The notes beneath the pieces are model-generated. The model saw nothing but the letters and a program-made list of their open reading frames with translations. It did not search any database and was not told the DNA's origin. From positions 1 through 55,077 of the forward strand of contig NZ_JAUOEK010000050.1 in assembly GCF_030540835.1 (NCBI RefSeq): a stretch of 55,077 bases of DNA. Direction: 5' to 3'. How positions within the stretch are numbered: the stretch's first letter is position 1; the number at the start of each line of letters is the position of its first letter. Positions 35,583 to 45,100 of this stretch are shown piece after piece. The translations under genes and the position numbers were made by a program. The stretch comes from Flavivirga aquimarina. GTDB lineage: Bacteria > Bacteroidota > Bacteroidia > Flavobacteriales > Flavobacteriaceae.

Positions 35583-38500
35583 ATGAAAAAAGTATTTAAG
35601 TTAAGGGAGTTCGCTTCTTTTTCATTAAAATTTGACTTAAAGATGAAACTCACCACACTCTTAATAATTGTAGCGTTATTTCAACTACAGGCTAACGAGT
35701 CATATAGTCAAAAAACGAAGATTACCCTCGACCTTGAAAATGTAAGTGTAGAAAATGTACTGGATAAAATTGAATCTCTTACAGAATTTAAATTTTTCTA
35801 TTTCGATAATGAGGTAGATTATAAACAAAAGGTTTCTTTAAAAGTAAAAAAAGAACCTATCTCAAAAGTCTTAAAAAGATTATTTGCTAATTCTAATATC
35901 GAATTTGTGGTTTTAGACAAACAAATTACACTTAGAGTTAAAAAAATAACAGTAGAAGACTTAAACTTAAAGTCTTCAGAAGTTAAAAAAGAAGATAATA
36001 GACAAGAAATAAGTATTACAGGGACAATTACAGATGCAAATGGACAACCATTACCAGGAGCAAACATCATAGAAAAAGGAACAAAAAACGGTACACAGAC
36101 CGATTTTGATGGAAATTTTTCAATGACAGTCACCGATGAAAATGCTATACTCGTTATTTCCTATTTAGGTTTTTTAACAAGTGAAATTTCTGTAAATGGG
36201 CAAAAAACAATTAATGTTAGTTTAAGTGAGGACTCAGCGAAATTAGAAGAAATCGTTGTAGTTGGTTACGGTTCGCAAAAAAAGGTAAACCTTACGGGAT
36301 CTGTAGTAAGTGTAAAAGGTGACGATATCAATAAACGTCCAATTACACAAGGATCACAGGCATTACAAGGTATAGCTTCAGGAGTTCAAATCAATACTAA
36401 TTCTGGAGAACCAGGTAATGACAACGCATCAATAAGTGTAAGAGGTATAGGTACCTTAAACAACTCAAATCCTTTAGTTTTAATTGATGGTATAGAAGGC
36501 CCGTTAAACAGTATCAATTCAAACGATATTGAAACTATTAACGTATTAAAAGATGCAGCTTCTGCGGCTATTTATGGAACAAGAGCGGCAAATGGTGTTA
36601 TATTAATTACCACAAAAAGAGGAAAAACAGGGGCGCCATCAATTACTTTTAATTCTTCTTACGGTATAACCTCTCCAACCGTTTTAGCAAATACGGTAAC
36701 AGATACTAGAACATATTTAGAAACCTATGTTGAAGCTGCTGCTTATTCTGGTAGAAATCATTCTTTTACACCAGAATTGATTGATGAAATTTCAGCTTTA
36801 GGGTCTAAAGACTGGTTAGATGATTATGTTAATAGTGGTTCAATACAAAATCACGATTTATCAATTTCAGGCGGGACAGAAAATGTTAAGTACCGTTGGT
36901 CTACAAGTTATTTAGATCAAGATAGTTTTTTAGAAGGAGGTTATTATTTAAAACGATTAAACACCCGTTTAAATTTAGATGTTAAATTAAATGATAAAAT
37001 TATAATAGGTACATCGTTATCCTTTGTTAATAGTGATAACAGACAAGCAACTAAAAATGATGCACCAGCTAATAGTACCCAACGTGGTATACCTGAAGGA
37101 GAAGGAATAATTCCTAGTTTTTCAAATGATGGAAACAAAGGAAGCTTTTTATTTACCATACTTAACGTGAGTGCGCCAAATGGGTTTGTTTATGATGATC
37201 TTGGACGATATGGAGGTACAGGTGGTGAATCAACAAGATCGCAACGTCATAACCCACAAGCATTAATTGATAATCAGTGGGTTGATATTGATAGAAATGA
37301 GTTTTTAGGAAATGCATTTATTGAATATGAACCCATTGAAGGTCTTAAGTTTAGGTATACATCTGCGATAAACTTTCAACAAGAATCATATAAAGATACA
37401 CGTTTAGAGCACGAACAATATGACAGATTTGGTAATAGATCGGCACTTCGAGAAGAAGGTAGTTTGTTAATTACTAGAGAATCGACAATATATAATAGAA
37501 CAAATTGGTTACAAGCTAATTATGAAAAATCTTTTGGAGATCATAATTTTAATTTTCTAGTTGGTGCTAACCAAGAAACCTCAGAAATTAGAAGAACTGC
37601 AACCTTCGAAAAAGGGTTTGGATCAACTTCGTTGGTTAAAGTAGGTAATGGTACAGAAGCTGTAGATTTAAATAATTATGATGGAGAATGGGGCTTACAG
37701 TCAGTTTTTGGGAGATTAAACTATAACTACAAAGATAAATATTTACTAGAAGCAAATATTAGACGAGATGGGTCTTCAAGATTTGGTTCAGAGAATAGAT
37801 GGGCTACTTTCCCGGGTATATCTGCTGGATATGTAATTTCTAATGAAAATTTTTGGAAAAGTGAGTTTCTTAGCCATCTAAAGTTAAGAGGATCGTGGGG
37901 GAGATTAGGTGTTCAAAGTACAAACTTGTACCCATTCGCATCAGAAGTTCTTTTAGGATCTGATTATAATGGAGTATCTGGCGCATCTTTAAATAAACTA
38001 GGGAATCCAAATTTACAATGGGAAGAAACCACAGTTACAGATATTGGTATCGATCTTAAGTTTTTTGGTGGAAAAGTGTCTCTAGAAGCAGATTATTTCT
38101 TTAAAGAAAGTGAAGGAATATTAACAGATTTAGCCAATCCACTTACTTCAGGAATTGATTCTGATATATCAGTGAATGCAGCTTCAATTGAAAATGAAGG
38201 ATTTGATTTAACCCTTAATCTACGTCATAATATTGACGATTTCAAAATGTCAGCTGGTTTAAATTTAACGCACGTTAAGAACAAAGTAACTTCTGTAGAT
38301 CCTAGTTTATCTGGCGAAGACGATCGAAGACGAGTAGGTCAAGGTTGGTGGATTAGAGGAGAAGCTATTAATTCTTTTTTCGGTCATGAATTTGGAGGTA
38401 TCTACCAAGTAGAAGATTTTGATACTAATGGCGATTTACTAGAGCCTTTAGACTTTAGCTGGTTAGGAAGTAATACGCCAAGACCTGGAGATATTAAATA

Positions 38501-39065
38501 TACCGATCAAAACAATGACGGCGCAATCAACGAAGCCGATATGGCTGTAATAGGTAATCCAAACCCAGAATGGATATATGGTTTTAGTTTTGATTTTGAA
38601 TATAAAGGATGGGATTTAGGTATGCTATTCCAAGGTACTGGTACTGCAAATTCATTAGTAAATAGATATACAGGTAATTTTGGGCATTCAGGTTTAAGAG
38701 AATATTGGTTAGACGGTTGGACTGAGGAAAACCGAAGCAATACGGTACCAAGAATATTTGTTGACAGAGATGGTTGGAATGGAAACACTATTGAAGGTGT
38801 TGGTCAACTTGCACAAACCTCTAATTGGATAATTGATAGACAATATTTAAGATTAAAGAATATTGTAGTTGGCTATACTATTTCAGAAAAGCTTGCAGAG
38901 AAATTATTTGTTGATTATTTAAGGATTTATTTAAGTGGGCAAAATTTATGGACTAATTCAAAATTAGATGATTTAGATCCTGAAAGAAATGCATTCACCA
39001 ATCACTTTGCTGCTACATTACCACAGGCTAAAGTTGTGACACTTGGAGTTAACTTAAAATTTTAA
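35583..39065 (+). CDS. SusC/RagA-family TonB-dependent transporter (PUL2), with STN domain
   Basis: A ~1160-residue outer-membrane transporter. Order of parts: extended N-terminus, signal peptide core (MKLTTLLIIVALFQLQANES, ~22-41), STN domain (ITLDLENVSVENVLDKIESL, ~47-115), carboxypeptidase-regulatory-like domain (GTITDANGQPLPGANIIEKG, ~145-165), SusC box (LEEIVVVGYGSQKKVNLTGSV), plug, and barrel ending VTLGVNLKF. The first 250 residues closely follow PUL1 SusC, while the barrel diverges, as expected if the signalling part is shared and the ligand is not. The preferred start is ATG 35583; the conserved in-frame GTG lies at 35544. Confidence 0.95.
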   Translation: MKKVFKLREFASFSLKFDLKMKLTTLLIIVALFQLQANESYSQKTKITLDLENVSVENVLDKIESLTEFKFFYFDNEVDYKQKVSLKVKKEPISKVLKRLFANSNIEFVVLDKQITLRVKKITVEDLNLKSSEVKKEDNRQEISITGTITDANGQPLPGANIIEKGTKNGTQTDFDGNFSMTVTDENAILVISYLGFLTSEISVNGQKTINVSLSEDSAKLEEIVVVGYGSQKKVNLTGSVVSVKGDDINKRPITQGSQALQGIASGVQINTNSGEPGNDNASISVRGIGTLNNSNPLVLIDGIEGPLNSINSNDIETINVLKDAASAAIYGTRAANGVILITTKRGKTGAPSITFNSSYGITSPTVLANTVTDTRTYLETYVEAAAYSGRNHSFTPELIDEISALGSKDWLDDYVNSGSIQNHDLSISGGTENVKYRWSTSYLDQDSFLEGGYYLKRLNTRLNLDVKLNDKIIIGTSLSFVNSDNRQATKNDAPANSTQRGIPEGEGIIPSFSNDGNKGSFLFTILNVSAPNGFVYDDLGRYGGTGGESTRSQRHNPQALIDNQWVDIDRNEFLGNAFIEYEPIEGLKFRYTSAINFQQESYKDTRLEHEQYDRFGNRSALREEGSLLITRESTIYNRTNWLQANYEKSFGDHNFNFLVGANQETSEIRRTATFEKGFGSTSLVKVGNGTEAVDLNNYDGEWGLQSVFGRLNYNYKDKYLLEANIRRDGSSRFGSENRWATFPGISAGYVISNENFWKSEFLSHLKLRGSWGRLGVQSTNLYPFASEVLLGSDYNGVSGASLNKLGNPNLQWEETTVTDIGIDLKFFGGKVSLEADYFFKESEGILTDLANPLTSGIDSDISVNAASIENEGFDLTLNLRHNIDDFKMSAGLNLTHVKNKVTSVDPSLSGEDDRRRVGQGWWIRGEAINSFFGHEFGGIYQVEDFDTNGDLLEPLDFSWLGSNTPRPGDIKYTDQNNDGAINEADMAVIGNPNPEWIYGFSFDFEYKGWDLGMLFQGTGTANSLVNRYTGNFGHSGLREYWLDGWTEENRSNTVPRIFVDRDGWNGNTIEGVGQLAQTSNWIIDRQYLRLKNIVVGYTISEKLAEKLFVDYLRIYLSGQNLWTNSKLDDLDPERNAFTNHFAATLPQAKVVTLGVNLKF

Positions 39066-39077
39066 AAAAGACATATT

Positions 39078-40607
39078 ATGAAATTAATAATAAAAATATA
39101 CGTATTACTGATGCTTATTACCACAGCGTCATGTGATGATAATATAGAATTAGTGCCTATAAATTCTGTTGATGCTGATAGTTTTTATACATCAGTTGAA
39201 AATTTAAATGCAGGTTTGTATGGTATCTATGATGCATTACAACTTGAAGGTATGTATGGAGAACAAGTGCTGTTAGATGGTTTGAGTGATAATTGCATAG
39301 TCGATGATACTTTTGCGCCAGATTTTGCAACTTTTGCAGCAGGTAATCAAGTTGAAGTTTCACGTACATTTATAAGCCTTTATCAAGATCCTTATGTTTT
39401 AATACAACGCGCAAATTTATTATTAGATAACGCAGATGGAATACAAGGAATATCTAATTCTGATTTAGAATTAATTAAGGCAGAGGCAAAAGGGTTACGC
39501 GCTTTAGCATATATGCGATTGGTTTACTTGTTTGGCGATGTACCTTTTACAACAACTTCTATAGGTAGAGATGAATCTTTGCAAATAGATAGAACAAACC
39601 GTGATACCATTATTGATTTTATTCTAGCTGAATTTGCTGATGTCGCAACTGTTTTAGGAGCAACATCTTCAGATGGCAGATTAACATCACAGGCGATTCT
39701 AGGTTTGCATGCAAAAGTGATGCTATATGAAGCTAGATTTGGTAATAAAACTTGGTCAGAGGCTCTTAGTGCAATCAACGCATCAATAGCAGCTGCTAAT
39801 AGTGGAGGACATACTTTAGTAGATACAGATACTCCTGAAAATGATTACAAATCATTATTTACCGAAAATGGAGAATCAAATTCTGAGTATATTTTTTCAG
39901 TAAAATATAATTCTATTGACTTATCAAACTCTTATCAAGAAAGATACTCGTGGCAAGCAGGAGTGCTACTTATGTATGTGCACCAAAACTTTGCAGATAC
40001 TTTCGACTATGCAGACGGTTCAGATTACAACCCGGCTGATAATACATTTGTAGGAAGAGACCCTAGGTTAAGTGTTAACGTGATGCACGAAGGCCTTACT
40101 TTCGATGGTTTAACTTATAATGGTACAGATGTAGGCGGTTTTGTTGGAGCTAACTCACCAGGAACTGCTACAAACTTATTTCTTTATAAGTTTATTTCTA
40201 CCGACTTTTCTTCAACCTTTAACCTAGGGACATTAGATGTACCTGTGCTGCGTTATGCAGATTTATTATTGATGCAGGCAGAAGCATTGAATGAAACCAA
40301 TGCAGATGGTCATGCACCACTAAATTTAGTTAGAGATAGAGCTGGATTGCCTGCATTAGTAGGTCTTTCACAAGGAGATTTAAGAAACGAGATTATTCAC
40401 GAACGCAGAGTAGAATTAGCATTTGAAGGGCAACGTTGGTTCGATTTAGCTACGCTAGGTATTGCTGATGTCATTAATGATATAGTTGAAGAAGCTGAAT
40501 TTGTTGATAGAGGTTTTACCCCCAATAGAAATGAATTGTTGCCGATACCTCAAATAGAGCTTGAAGCAAACCCTAATTTGTTGCCACAAAATCCCGGTTA
40601 TAATTAA
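39078..40607 (+). CDS. SusD/RagB-family glycan-binding lipoprotein (PUL2)
   Basis: A 509-residue lipoprotein with lipobox ITTASC (Cys19). SusD features: FYTSVENLNAGLYGIYDAL, the TPR helix ELIKAEAKGLRALAYMRLVYLFGDVPF (~133-160), RYADLLLMQAEALNETNADG, LNLVRDRAGLPAL, and the closing LRNEIIHERRVELAFEGQRWFDLATLG. It lies 12 nt after susC. It is only distantly similar to the PUL1 SusD, in line with a different ligand. A strong hairpin follows. Confidence 0.95.
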   Translation: MKLIIKIYVLLMLITTASCDDNIELVPINSVDADSFYTSVENLNAGLYGIYDALQLEGMYGEQVLLDGLSDNCIVDDTFAPDFATFAAGNQVEVSRTFISLYQDPYVLIQRANLLLDNADGIQGISNSDLELIKAEAKGLRALAYMRLVYLFGDVPFTTTSIGRDESLQIDRTNRDTIIDFILAEFADVATVLGATSSDGRLTSQAILGLHAKVMLYEARFGNKTWSEALSAINASIAAANSGGHTLVDTDTPENDYKSLFTENGESNSEYIFSVKYNSIDLSNSYQERYSWQAGVLLMYVHQNFADTFDYADGSDYNPADNTFVGRDPRLSVNVMHEGLTFDGLTYNGTDVGGFVGANSPGTATNLFLYKFISTDFSSTFNLGTLDVPVLRYADLLLMQAEALNETNADGHAPLNLVRDRAGLPALVGLSQGDLRNEIIHERRVELAFEGQRWFDLATLGIADVINDIVEEAEFVDRGFTPNRNELLPIPQIELEANPNLLPQNPGYN

Positions 40608-40639
40608 TTTTTAAAGTTTTGTTTGTTTAATTAGTTTTT

Positions 40640-40672
40640 AATGCTGCTTTGTTATTATTACAAAGCAGCATT
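40640..40672 (+). terminator. Stem-loop terminator after susD (PUL2)
   Basis: A perfect 13-bp stem (AATGCTGCTTTGT / ACAAAGCAGCATT) with a 7-nt loop, 32 nt after the susD stop. The T-tail is short (TTT then mixed). The remaining 210 nt up to the esterase-GDPD gene show no sure promoter. Confidence 0.7.
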
Positions 40673-40885
40673 TCATAAATAGAGCTAGACAAAAAATTAA
40701 AATAGATACCCCTCCTTATTTTTAAGAACCATTTTTTTAATGAATAGGGTTAGTTAAAAAATATTAACTGGAAGCATTAATGAGCTGTGGTTATAAAGAG
40801 TAATAAATACTTGCTTACACTTTGTTAAACCAGTAAAAAGGCACTTAGTTTAATAAAATTAATAAATAATTATAGTAAAGGATAT

Positions 40886-42535
40886 ATGCTTTTAAATAAC
40901 TTACTAAGTAGAATATATAAAAATTCAGTTAGAATTATCATAGTAACGATTCTATTTCTACAACAAAACGTAAATGCACAAAAAAAACTATTCGTTTTTA
41001 CAGGCCAATCTAATATGGCTGGAAGAGCAGCAATAGAAGAAGTAGATTTTAAAAAAATACCTAATGTCTATTTACTTAATAATGAAGGCGATTTTATTCC
41101 AGCACACAATCCATTAAACCTGCATTCAAATATTAAAAAAGAAACCTATCGGCAACGTTTAGGCCCCGTATATTCTTTTGCAAAAGCAATACATCGAGCA
41201 TACCCTAAAGATTCTATTCTACTAATAGTAAACGCTAGGGGAGGAACAGCTATTGAGCGTTTTATGAAAGGAGATTCTACAGCGTATTACAAAAAAACAA
41301 TTGACCGTATAAAGCATGCACAACAAAAAGAACCATCCGCAACATTAGAGGCTATTGTGTGGCATCAAGGCGAATCTAACAGAAATAATTATCAAACATA
41401 CCTTCCAAATCTAAATAAACTTATCGCAGACTACAGAGCAGATTTAAACAGCCCAGATCTTCCATTTATATGTGGACAATTAGGATTCTGGAACCCAGAA
41501 TATGAACACATACGCAATGAGATTTCAAAAATAGAAGCAACCATACCTAATGCTTTTTTAGTGTCTTCAGACGGGCTCACCAATTTTGATGAACATCATT
41601 TTAATAGCAAATCTCAACGTTTGTTAGGACTCCGTTATGCCAAGAAATATTTAGAAATTAAAAATCTTCCCAATCATGACATTTTAAACGCCACCAATAC
41701 AAGCTCTTTTGCTTCCTTAAAAGAAATGCTACAAAAACCAATAGACAATTACGTCATGGTAGCAGCCCATAGAGGAGATTGGCGCAATGCCCCTGAAAAC
41801 TCATTACAATCTATAGACATGGCTATAGCAATGGGTGTAGATATTGTTGAAATTGATATCGCGGTAACAGCAGATAATATTCCTATTTTAATGCATGACA
41901 AAACATTAAACCGTACAACAAATTGTAAAGGTCTAGTTAAAGACCATACCTATGCATCTATATCAAAATGTAAATTAAAAGATGGTATAGATGATTTAAC
42001 AGGAAGAAATATACCCACATTAGAGGAAGCTCTAAAAAAGGTAAAAGGAAAAATTCTTATTAATATAGATAAAGGAGAAGACCATATCCCTTTAGTTTAT
42101 GCTCTTTTGAAAAAAACAAAAACCTTAGACCAAGCTATTTTTAGTAGTTATTATCCCTATGAAAAACTAAAAAATCTTTCAGGTAGCTTGATTGATAGTG
42201 TGCTCTACATGCCCAAAATAAAACACGATACTAAAGGACCTGAAAAATATTTAAAAACCTTTTTGAAGAATATCCAATCTGTAATTCTACAAACAAGAGC
42301 ATTAACAGAACAAGATTCTTTGTTGCAAATGATACCTAATGCAAAAAGTGAAGGCTTGTGGTTATGGATGAATACATTAGAGCCTTTTCATAGCGCTGGG
42401 CATACCGATGAGAAAATAGTAGAAGACCCAGATACGCATTTAGGTTGGGTACTAGATCAAGGTACAACGATTATCCAAACAGATAGACCCCAAATAGTAT
42501 TAGAATATTTAAGAAAAAAAGGATTACATAATTAA
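40886..42535 (+). CDS. Fusion: SGNH/SASA carbohydrate esterase + glycerophosphodiester phosphodiesterase
   Basis: A 549-residue exported two-domain enzyme (signal peptide ending NVNAQ). Residues ~32-270 are an SGNH/SASA esterase: FVFTGQSNMAGRA with nucleophile Ser42, IVWHQGESN (~155), and the Asp/His pair probably in the FDEHHFNSKSQ segment (~232-242). Residues ~289-549 are a GDPD domain with every hallmark: AAHRGDWRNAPENS, VEIDIAVTADNIPILMHD, and the TIM-barrel ending TIIQTDRP. GDPD enzymes cut glycerophosphodiesters to an alcohol plus glycerol-3-phosphate. The gene is followed after 15 nt by a PafA-like phosphatase, so the pair could release free phosphate. The natural substrate is unknown. 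Confidence 0.88.
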   Translation: MLLNNLLSRIYKNSVRIIIVTILFLQQNVNAQKKLFVFTGQSNMAGRAAIEEVDFKKIPNVYLLNNEGDFIPAHNPLNLHSNIKKETYRQRLGPVYSFAKAIHRAYPKDSILLIVNARGGTAIERFMKGDSTAYYKKTIDRIKHAQQKEPSATLEAIVWHQGESNRNNYQTYLPNLNKLIADYRADLNSPDLPFICGQLGFWNPEYEHIRNEISKIEATIPNAFLVSSDGLTNFDEHHFNSKSQRLLGLRYAKKYLEIKNLPNHDILNATNTSSFASLKEMLQKPIDNYVMVAAHRGDWRNAPENSLQSIDMAIAMGVDIVEIDIAVTADNIPILMHDKTLNRTTNCKGLVKDHTYASISKCKLKDGIDDLTGRNIPTLEEALKKVKGKILINIDKGEDHIPLVYALLKKTKTLDQAIFSSYYPYEKLKNLSGSLIDSVLYMPKIKHDTKGPEKYLKTFLKNIQSVILQTRALTEQDSLLQMIPNAKSEGLWLWMNTLEPFHSAGHTDEKIVEDPDTHLGWVLDQGTTIIQTDRPQIVLEYLRKKGLHN

Positions 42536-42550
42536 TACAATACCAGCCGA

Positions 42551-44185
42551 ATGAGATTATTTTTTATACTATGTTTTCTTAGTCTTAATGTTTTGTATGC
42601 CCAACAGGAAAAGAAACCAAAATTAGTAGTGGGCATTGTTATAGACCAAATGCGAGCAGAATACTTATACCGTTTTCAAGATAATTATTCAGAAGAAGGC
42701 TTTAAAAGACTATTAAAAGAAGGATTTAATGTAAAAAACACACACTACAATTATATACCAACCGCTACAGGGCCTGGACACGCTTCCATTTATACAGGAA
42801 CAACACCAGAAAATCATGGTATTGTAAATAATGATTGGTATGATCGTGCGTTAAAAAAAATGACCTATTGTGCAGTTGATACAACAGTAACATTGGTAGA
42901 TTCCGATAAAAAGCAAACACATAATTTTACAATAGGAAATAGATCACCAAGAAATTTAAAAACAACAACCATTACAGATGAGCTAAAATTATTTAGCAAC
43001 GGCAGATCTAAAATTATAGGTATATCATTAAAAGATAGAGGCGCTATTTTTCCAGCAGGTCATTTGGCAGATGCAGCATATTGGTATAATATTGAAAACG
43101 GAAATTTTGTATCAAGTACATACTATACAAAGCAACTTCCAGAATGGCTCATAGCATTTAATAACAAACATAAAGCAGATTCTTTATTAAATCTTACATG
43201 GAACACTTTTTTGCCCATAGATAAATACATAAAAAGTGGAGTAGATAATGCAACTTTTGAAAAGGTTTATGAAGGAAGAGAAATACCTGTCTTACCATAT
43301 AACTTAAAAAAACTTAGAAAAGATAATGGTAACTTTAAGCTACTTGCAGAAGTACCTTATGGAAATACATTAATAACTCAATTAGCTGCAGAGGCTATTA
43401 AAAAAGAAAATTTAGGACAAGGAAAAGAAACCGATTTTTTAACGATAAGTTATTCTGCTACAGATTACTTAGGGCATTATTTTGGAATTAGATCCAAAGA
43501 AGTAGAAGACACCTATGTTAGAATGGATCGCGAAATAGCTTTGCTTTTAAAAACATTAGATAAAGAAGTGGGTACTAACAATTATACTTTGTTTTTAACA
43601 GCAGACCATGGAGCAAGTGATAACCCCCATTTTTTAAAACAATCTAGATTACCTGGTGAATTTTATTCTCCAAAGAAGATAAAAGAAGAGCTGAACACCT
43701 ATTTGTCCAGAGAATTTGGAGAATCAGACTATATTGCTTTTATCGATAAAACTCAGGTCTATTTTAATAAAATGACAACCCCTAAAGAATTAATAATTAA
43801 AAAAGCGGCCTCTTTTTTAAAAACAATAAAAGGAGTTAAAGCCGTTTTTACACCAAATGTACCAGAGAGCAGTTTGTATAAAAACAACATACAAAACGTA
43901 ATTAATAACAGTTTTTATTTAGAAAATTCTGGAGATATTTTAATGCACTTTCATTCCGGTTGGATGGTAGAAAGACCATATGGAACAACACACGGTACTA
44001 TGTATACAAGCGATACCCATGTGCCGTTATTATGGTACGGGCATAACATTCCAAAAGGAGAAACTGTAAAAAAATATGTGATTACACAAATTGCACCAAC
44101 ACTTTCCATGTTGTTAAATATACCATTGCCAAATACAAGTAATAGTAGCCCAATTGAAGAGTTGTTTAAAACAATAAAAAAATAA
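42551..44185 (+). CDS. PafA-like alkaline phosphatase (nucleotide pyrophosphatase/phosphodiesterase superfamily)
   Basis: A 544-residue exported phosphatase (signal peptide ending VLYAQ). It follows the Elizabethkingia PafA plan: LVVGIVIDQMRAEYLYRF (metal Asp), nucleophile Thr73 in PTATGPGHASIYTG, ENHGIVNNDWYDR, SYSATDYLGHYFG (two metal ligands), and TADHGASDNPHFL. The C-terminal His ligand lies in ERPYGTTHGTMYTSDTHVPLLWYG. PafA is a broad, calcium-free phosphomonoesterase made in the periplasm. Placed 15 nt after the GDPD fusion, it probably removes the phosphate that the diesterase exposes. A diesterase role cannot be excluded. Confidence 0.88.
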   Translation: MRLFFILCFLSLNVLYAQQEKKPKLVVGIVIDQMRAEYLYRFQDNYSEEGFKRLLKEGFNVKNTHYNYIPTATGPGHASIYTGTTPENHGIVNNDWYDRALKKMTYCAVDTTVTLVDSDKKQTHNFTIGNRSPRNLKTTTITDELKLFSNGRSKIIGISLKDRGAIFPAGHLADAAYWYNIENGNFVSSTYYTKQLPEWLIAFNNKHKADSLLNLTWNTFLPIDKYIKSGVDNATFEKVYEGREIPVLPYNLKKLRKDNGNFKLLAEVPYGNTLITQLAAEAIKKENLGQGKETDFLTISYSATDYLGHYFGIRSKEVEDTYVRMDREIALLLKTLDKEVGTNNYTLFLTADHGASDNPHFLKQSRLPGEFYSPKKIKEELNTYLSREFGESDYIAFIDKTQVYFNKMTTPKELIIKKAASFLKTIKGVKAVFTPNVPESSLYKNNIQNVINNSFYLENSGDILMHFHSGWMVERPYGTTHGTMYTSDTHVPLLWYGHNIPKGETVKKYVITQIAPTLSMLLNIPLPNTSNSSPIEELFKTIKK

Positions 44186-44243
44186 CCAATCAGATTTGGC
44201 TTTAGAGACCAAGCGTATTAAATATCTTTCTAGTTGAGGTTTT

Positions 44244-44981
44244 TTATATGTTTATCAAATAACTTTTCTCGTCAGCCTTTTTATAAATATCCATGCTGAA
44301 AGTATAAAGCTGTGCAGGTTTTTTCGAAACACCTACCTGTTTTTCATTTAAAGCAATGATGTATTTTTTTTTAATTACTTTTCTTCTAAAATTTCTATTA
44401 TCAATCTCAATACCTAATACCGCTTCATATAAATTTTGTAATTCGTTAATCGTAAACTTGTTAGGTAGTAATTTAAAAACTAAAGGCTCATGTAAAGATT
44501 TTAATTTCAAGTCTTCATGAGCTTCAGCAATTATTTGCTCATGGTCAAAGCCTAATTCCGGAAGGTTTAGAATAGGGAACCATTGCGGATTATATTTTCT
44601 GTTTTCTAAATTCACATCATTGGTAGAAATAAGAAAATAATAAGCGACAGTAAGAGTTCGTAAATTAAAATTTTCACTATCTGCCCAAATAATATCTTTA
44701 GGGTTCATAAGTCTATTAGGGCTTCCATAGGTCTTAAATTGCTTTTTATACAAATGATCCAGACCCGTTAATTCTTTCATAACTCTAGAAGCAGATTGAT
44801 CTAAAGTCTCATTCTCAAACATGTGGTATCCTGTTAATTTAAAGTCATCAATGATTAGCTCATTACTGTCCTTAGATTTTAATTTTCGTTCTATAAGTAA
44901 AACATTTAAAGATTTTGAGCGAATATTAAATCCAAAGACGACGCAGTCTACAGAAATATTTGGAATTATTTTAGGATTCAT
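44244..44981 (-). CDS. NrtR-like transcriptional regulator with degenerate Nudix domain
   Basis: A 245-residue protein with an N-terminal Nudix fold and a C-terminal winged helix. The Nudix box region reads GYHMFENETLDQSASRVMKELTGL: two of the catalytic Glu positions of the REUxEExGU core are Val and Leu, so hydrolysis is unlikely and ligand sensing is expected. The winged helix includes FTINELQNLYEAVLGIEIDNRNFRRKVIKKKYI (~175-207), typical of NrtR-family regulators; Bacteroidota relatives control sugar catabolism. It is divergent from the NCS1 transporter and mannitol dehydrogenase genes, and a 21-bp palindrome lies between, so it probably controls that operon. The ligand is unknown. Confidence 0.85.
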   Translation of the reverse strand: MNPKIIPNISVDCVVFGFNIRSKSLNVLLIERKLKSKDSNELIIDDFKLTGYHMFENETLDQSASRVMKELTGLDHLYKKQFKTYGSPNRLMNPKDIIWADSENFNLRTLTVAYYFLISTNDVNLENRKYNPQWFPILNLPELGFDHEQIIAEAHEDLKLKSLHEPLVFKLLPNKFTINELQNLYEAVLGIEIDNRNFRRKVIKKKYIIALNEKQVGVSKKPAQLYTFSMDIYKKADEKSYLINI

Positions 44982-45045
44982 AAGGGCAAATATAAAATTA
45001 TAAAGAGCGATTATAAAAAACTTGATTATTTTTTTTAAAATGATA

Positions 45046-45074
45046 TTGTTTTCATTAAAAATAATTTATATTTG
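45046..45074 (+). promoter_or_regulatory. Predicted promoter of the transporter/mannitol dehydrogenase operon
   Basis: TTG (45046-45048) and TATATTTG (45067-45074) match the Bacteroidota -33/-7 pattern with 18-nt spacing. Transcription would start near 45080, at the palindrome. Confidence 0.6.
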
Positions 45075-45079
45075 AATTA

Positions 45080-45100
45080 TAAACGTTATTTAGACGTTTA
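45080..45100. promoter_or_regulatory. Candidate operator palindrome
   Basis: TAAACGT (45080-45086) and ACGTTTA (45094-45100) are perfect inverted repeats with a 7-nt spacer. The 21-bp size and location at the expected start site fit a repressor dimer site, most simply that of the adjacent NrtR-like regulator. Confidence 0.55.
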
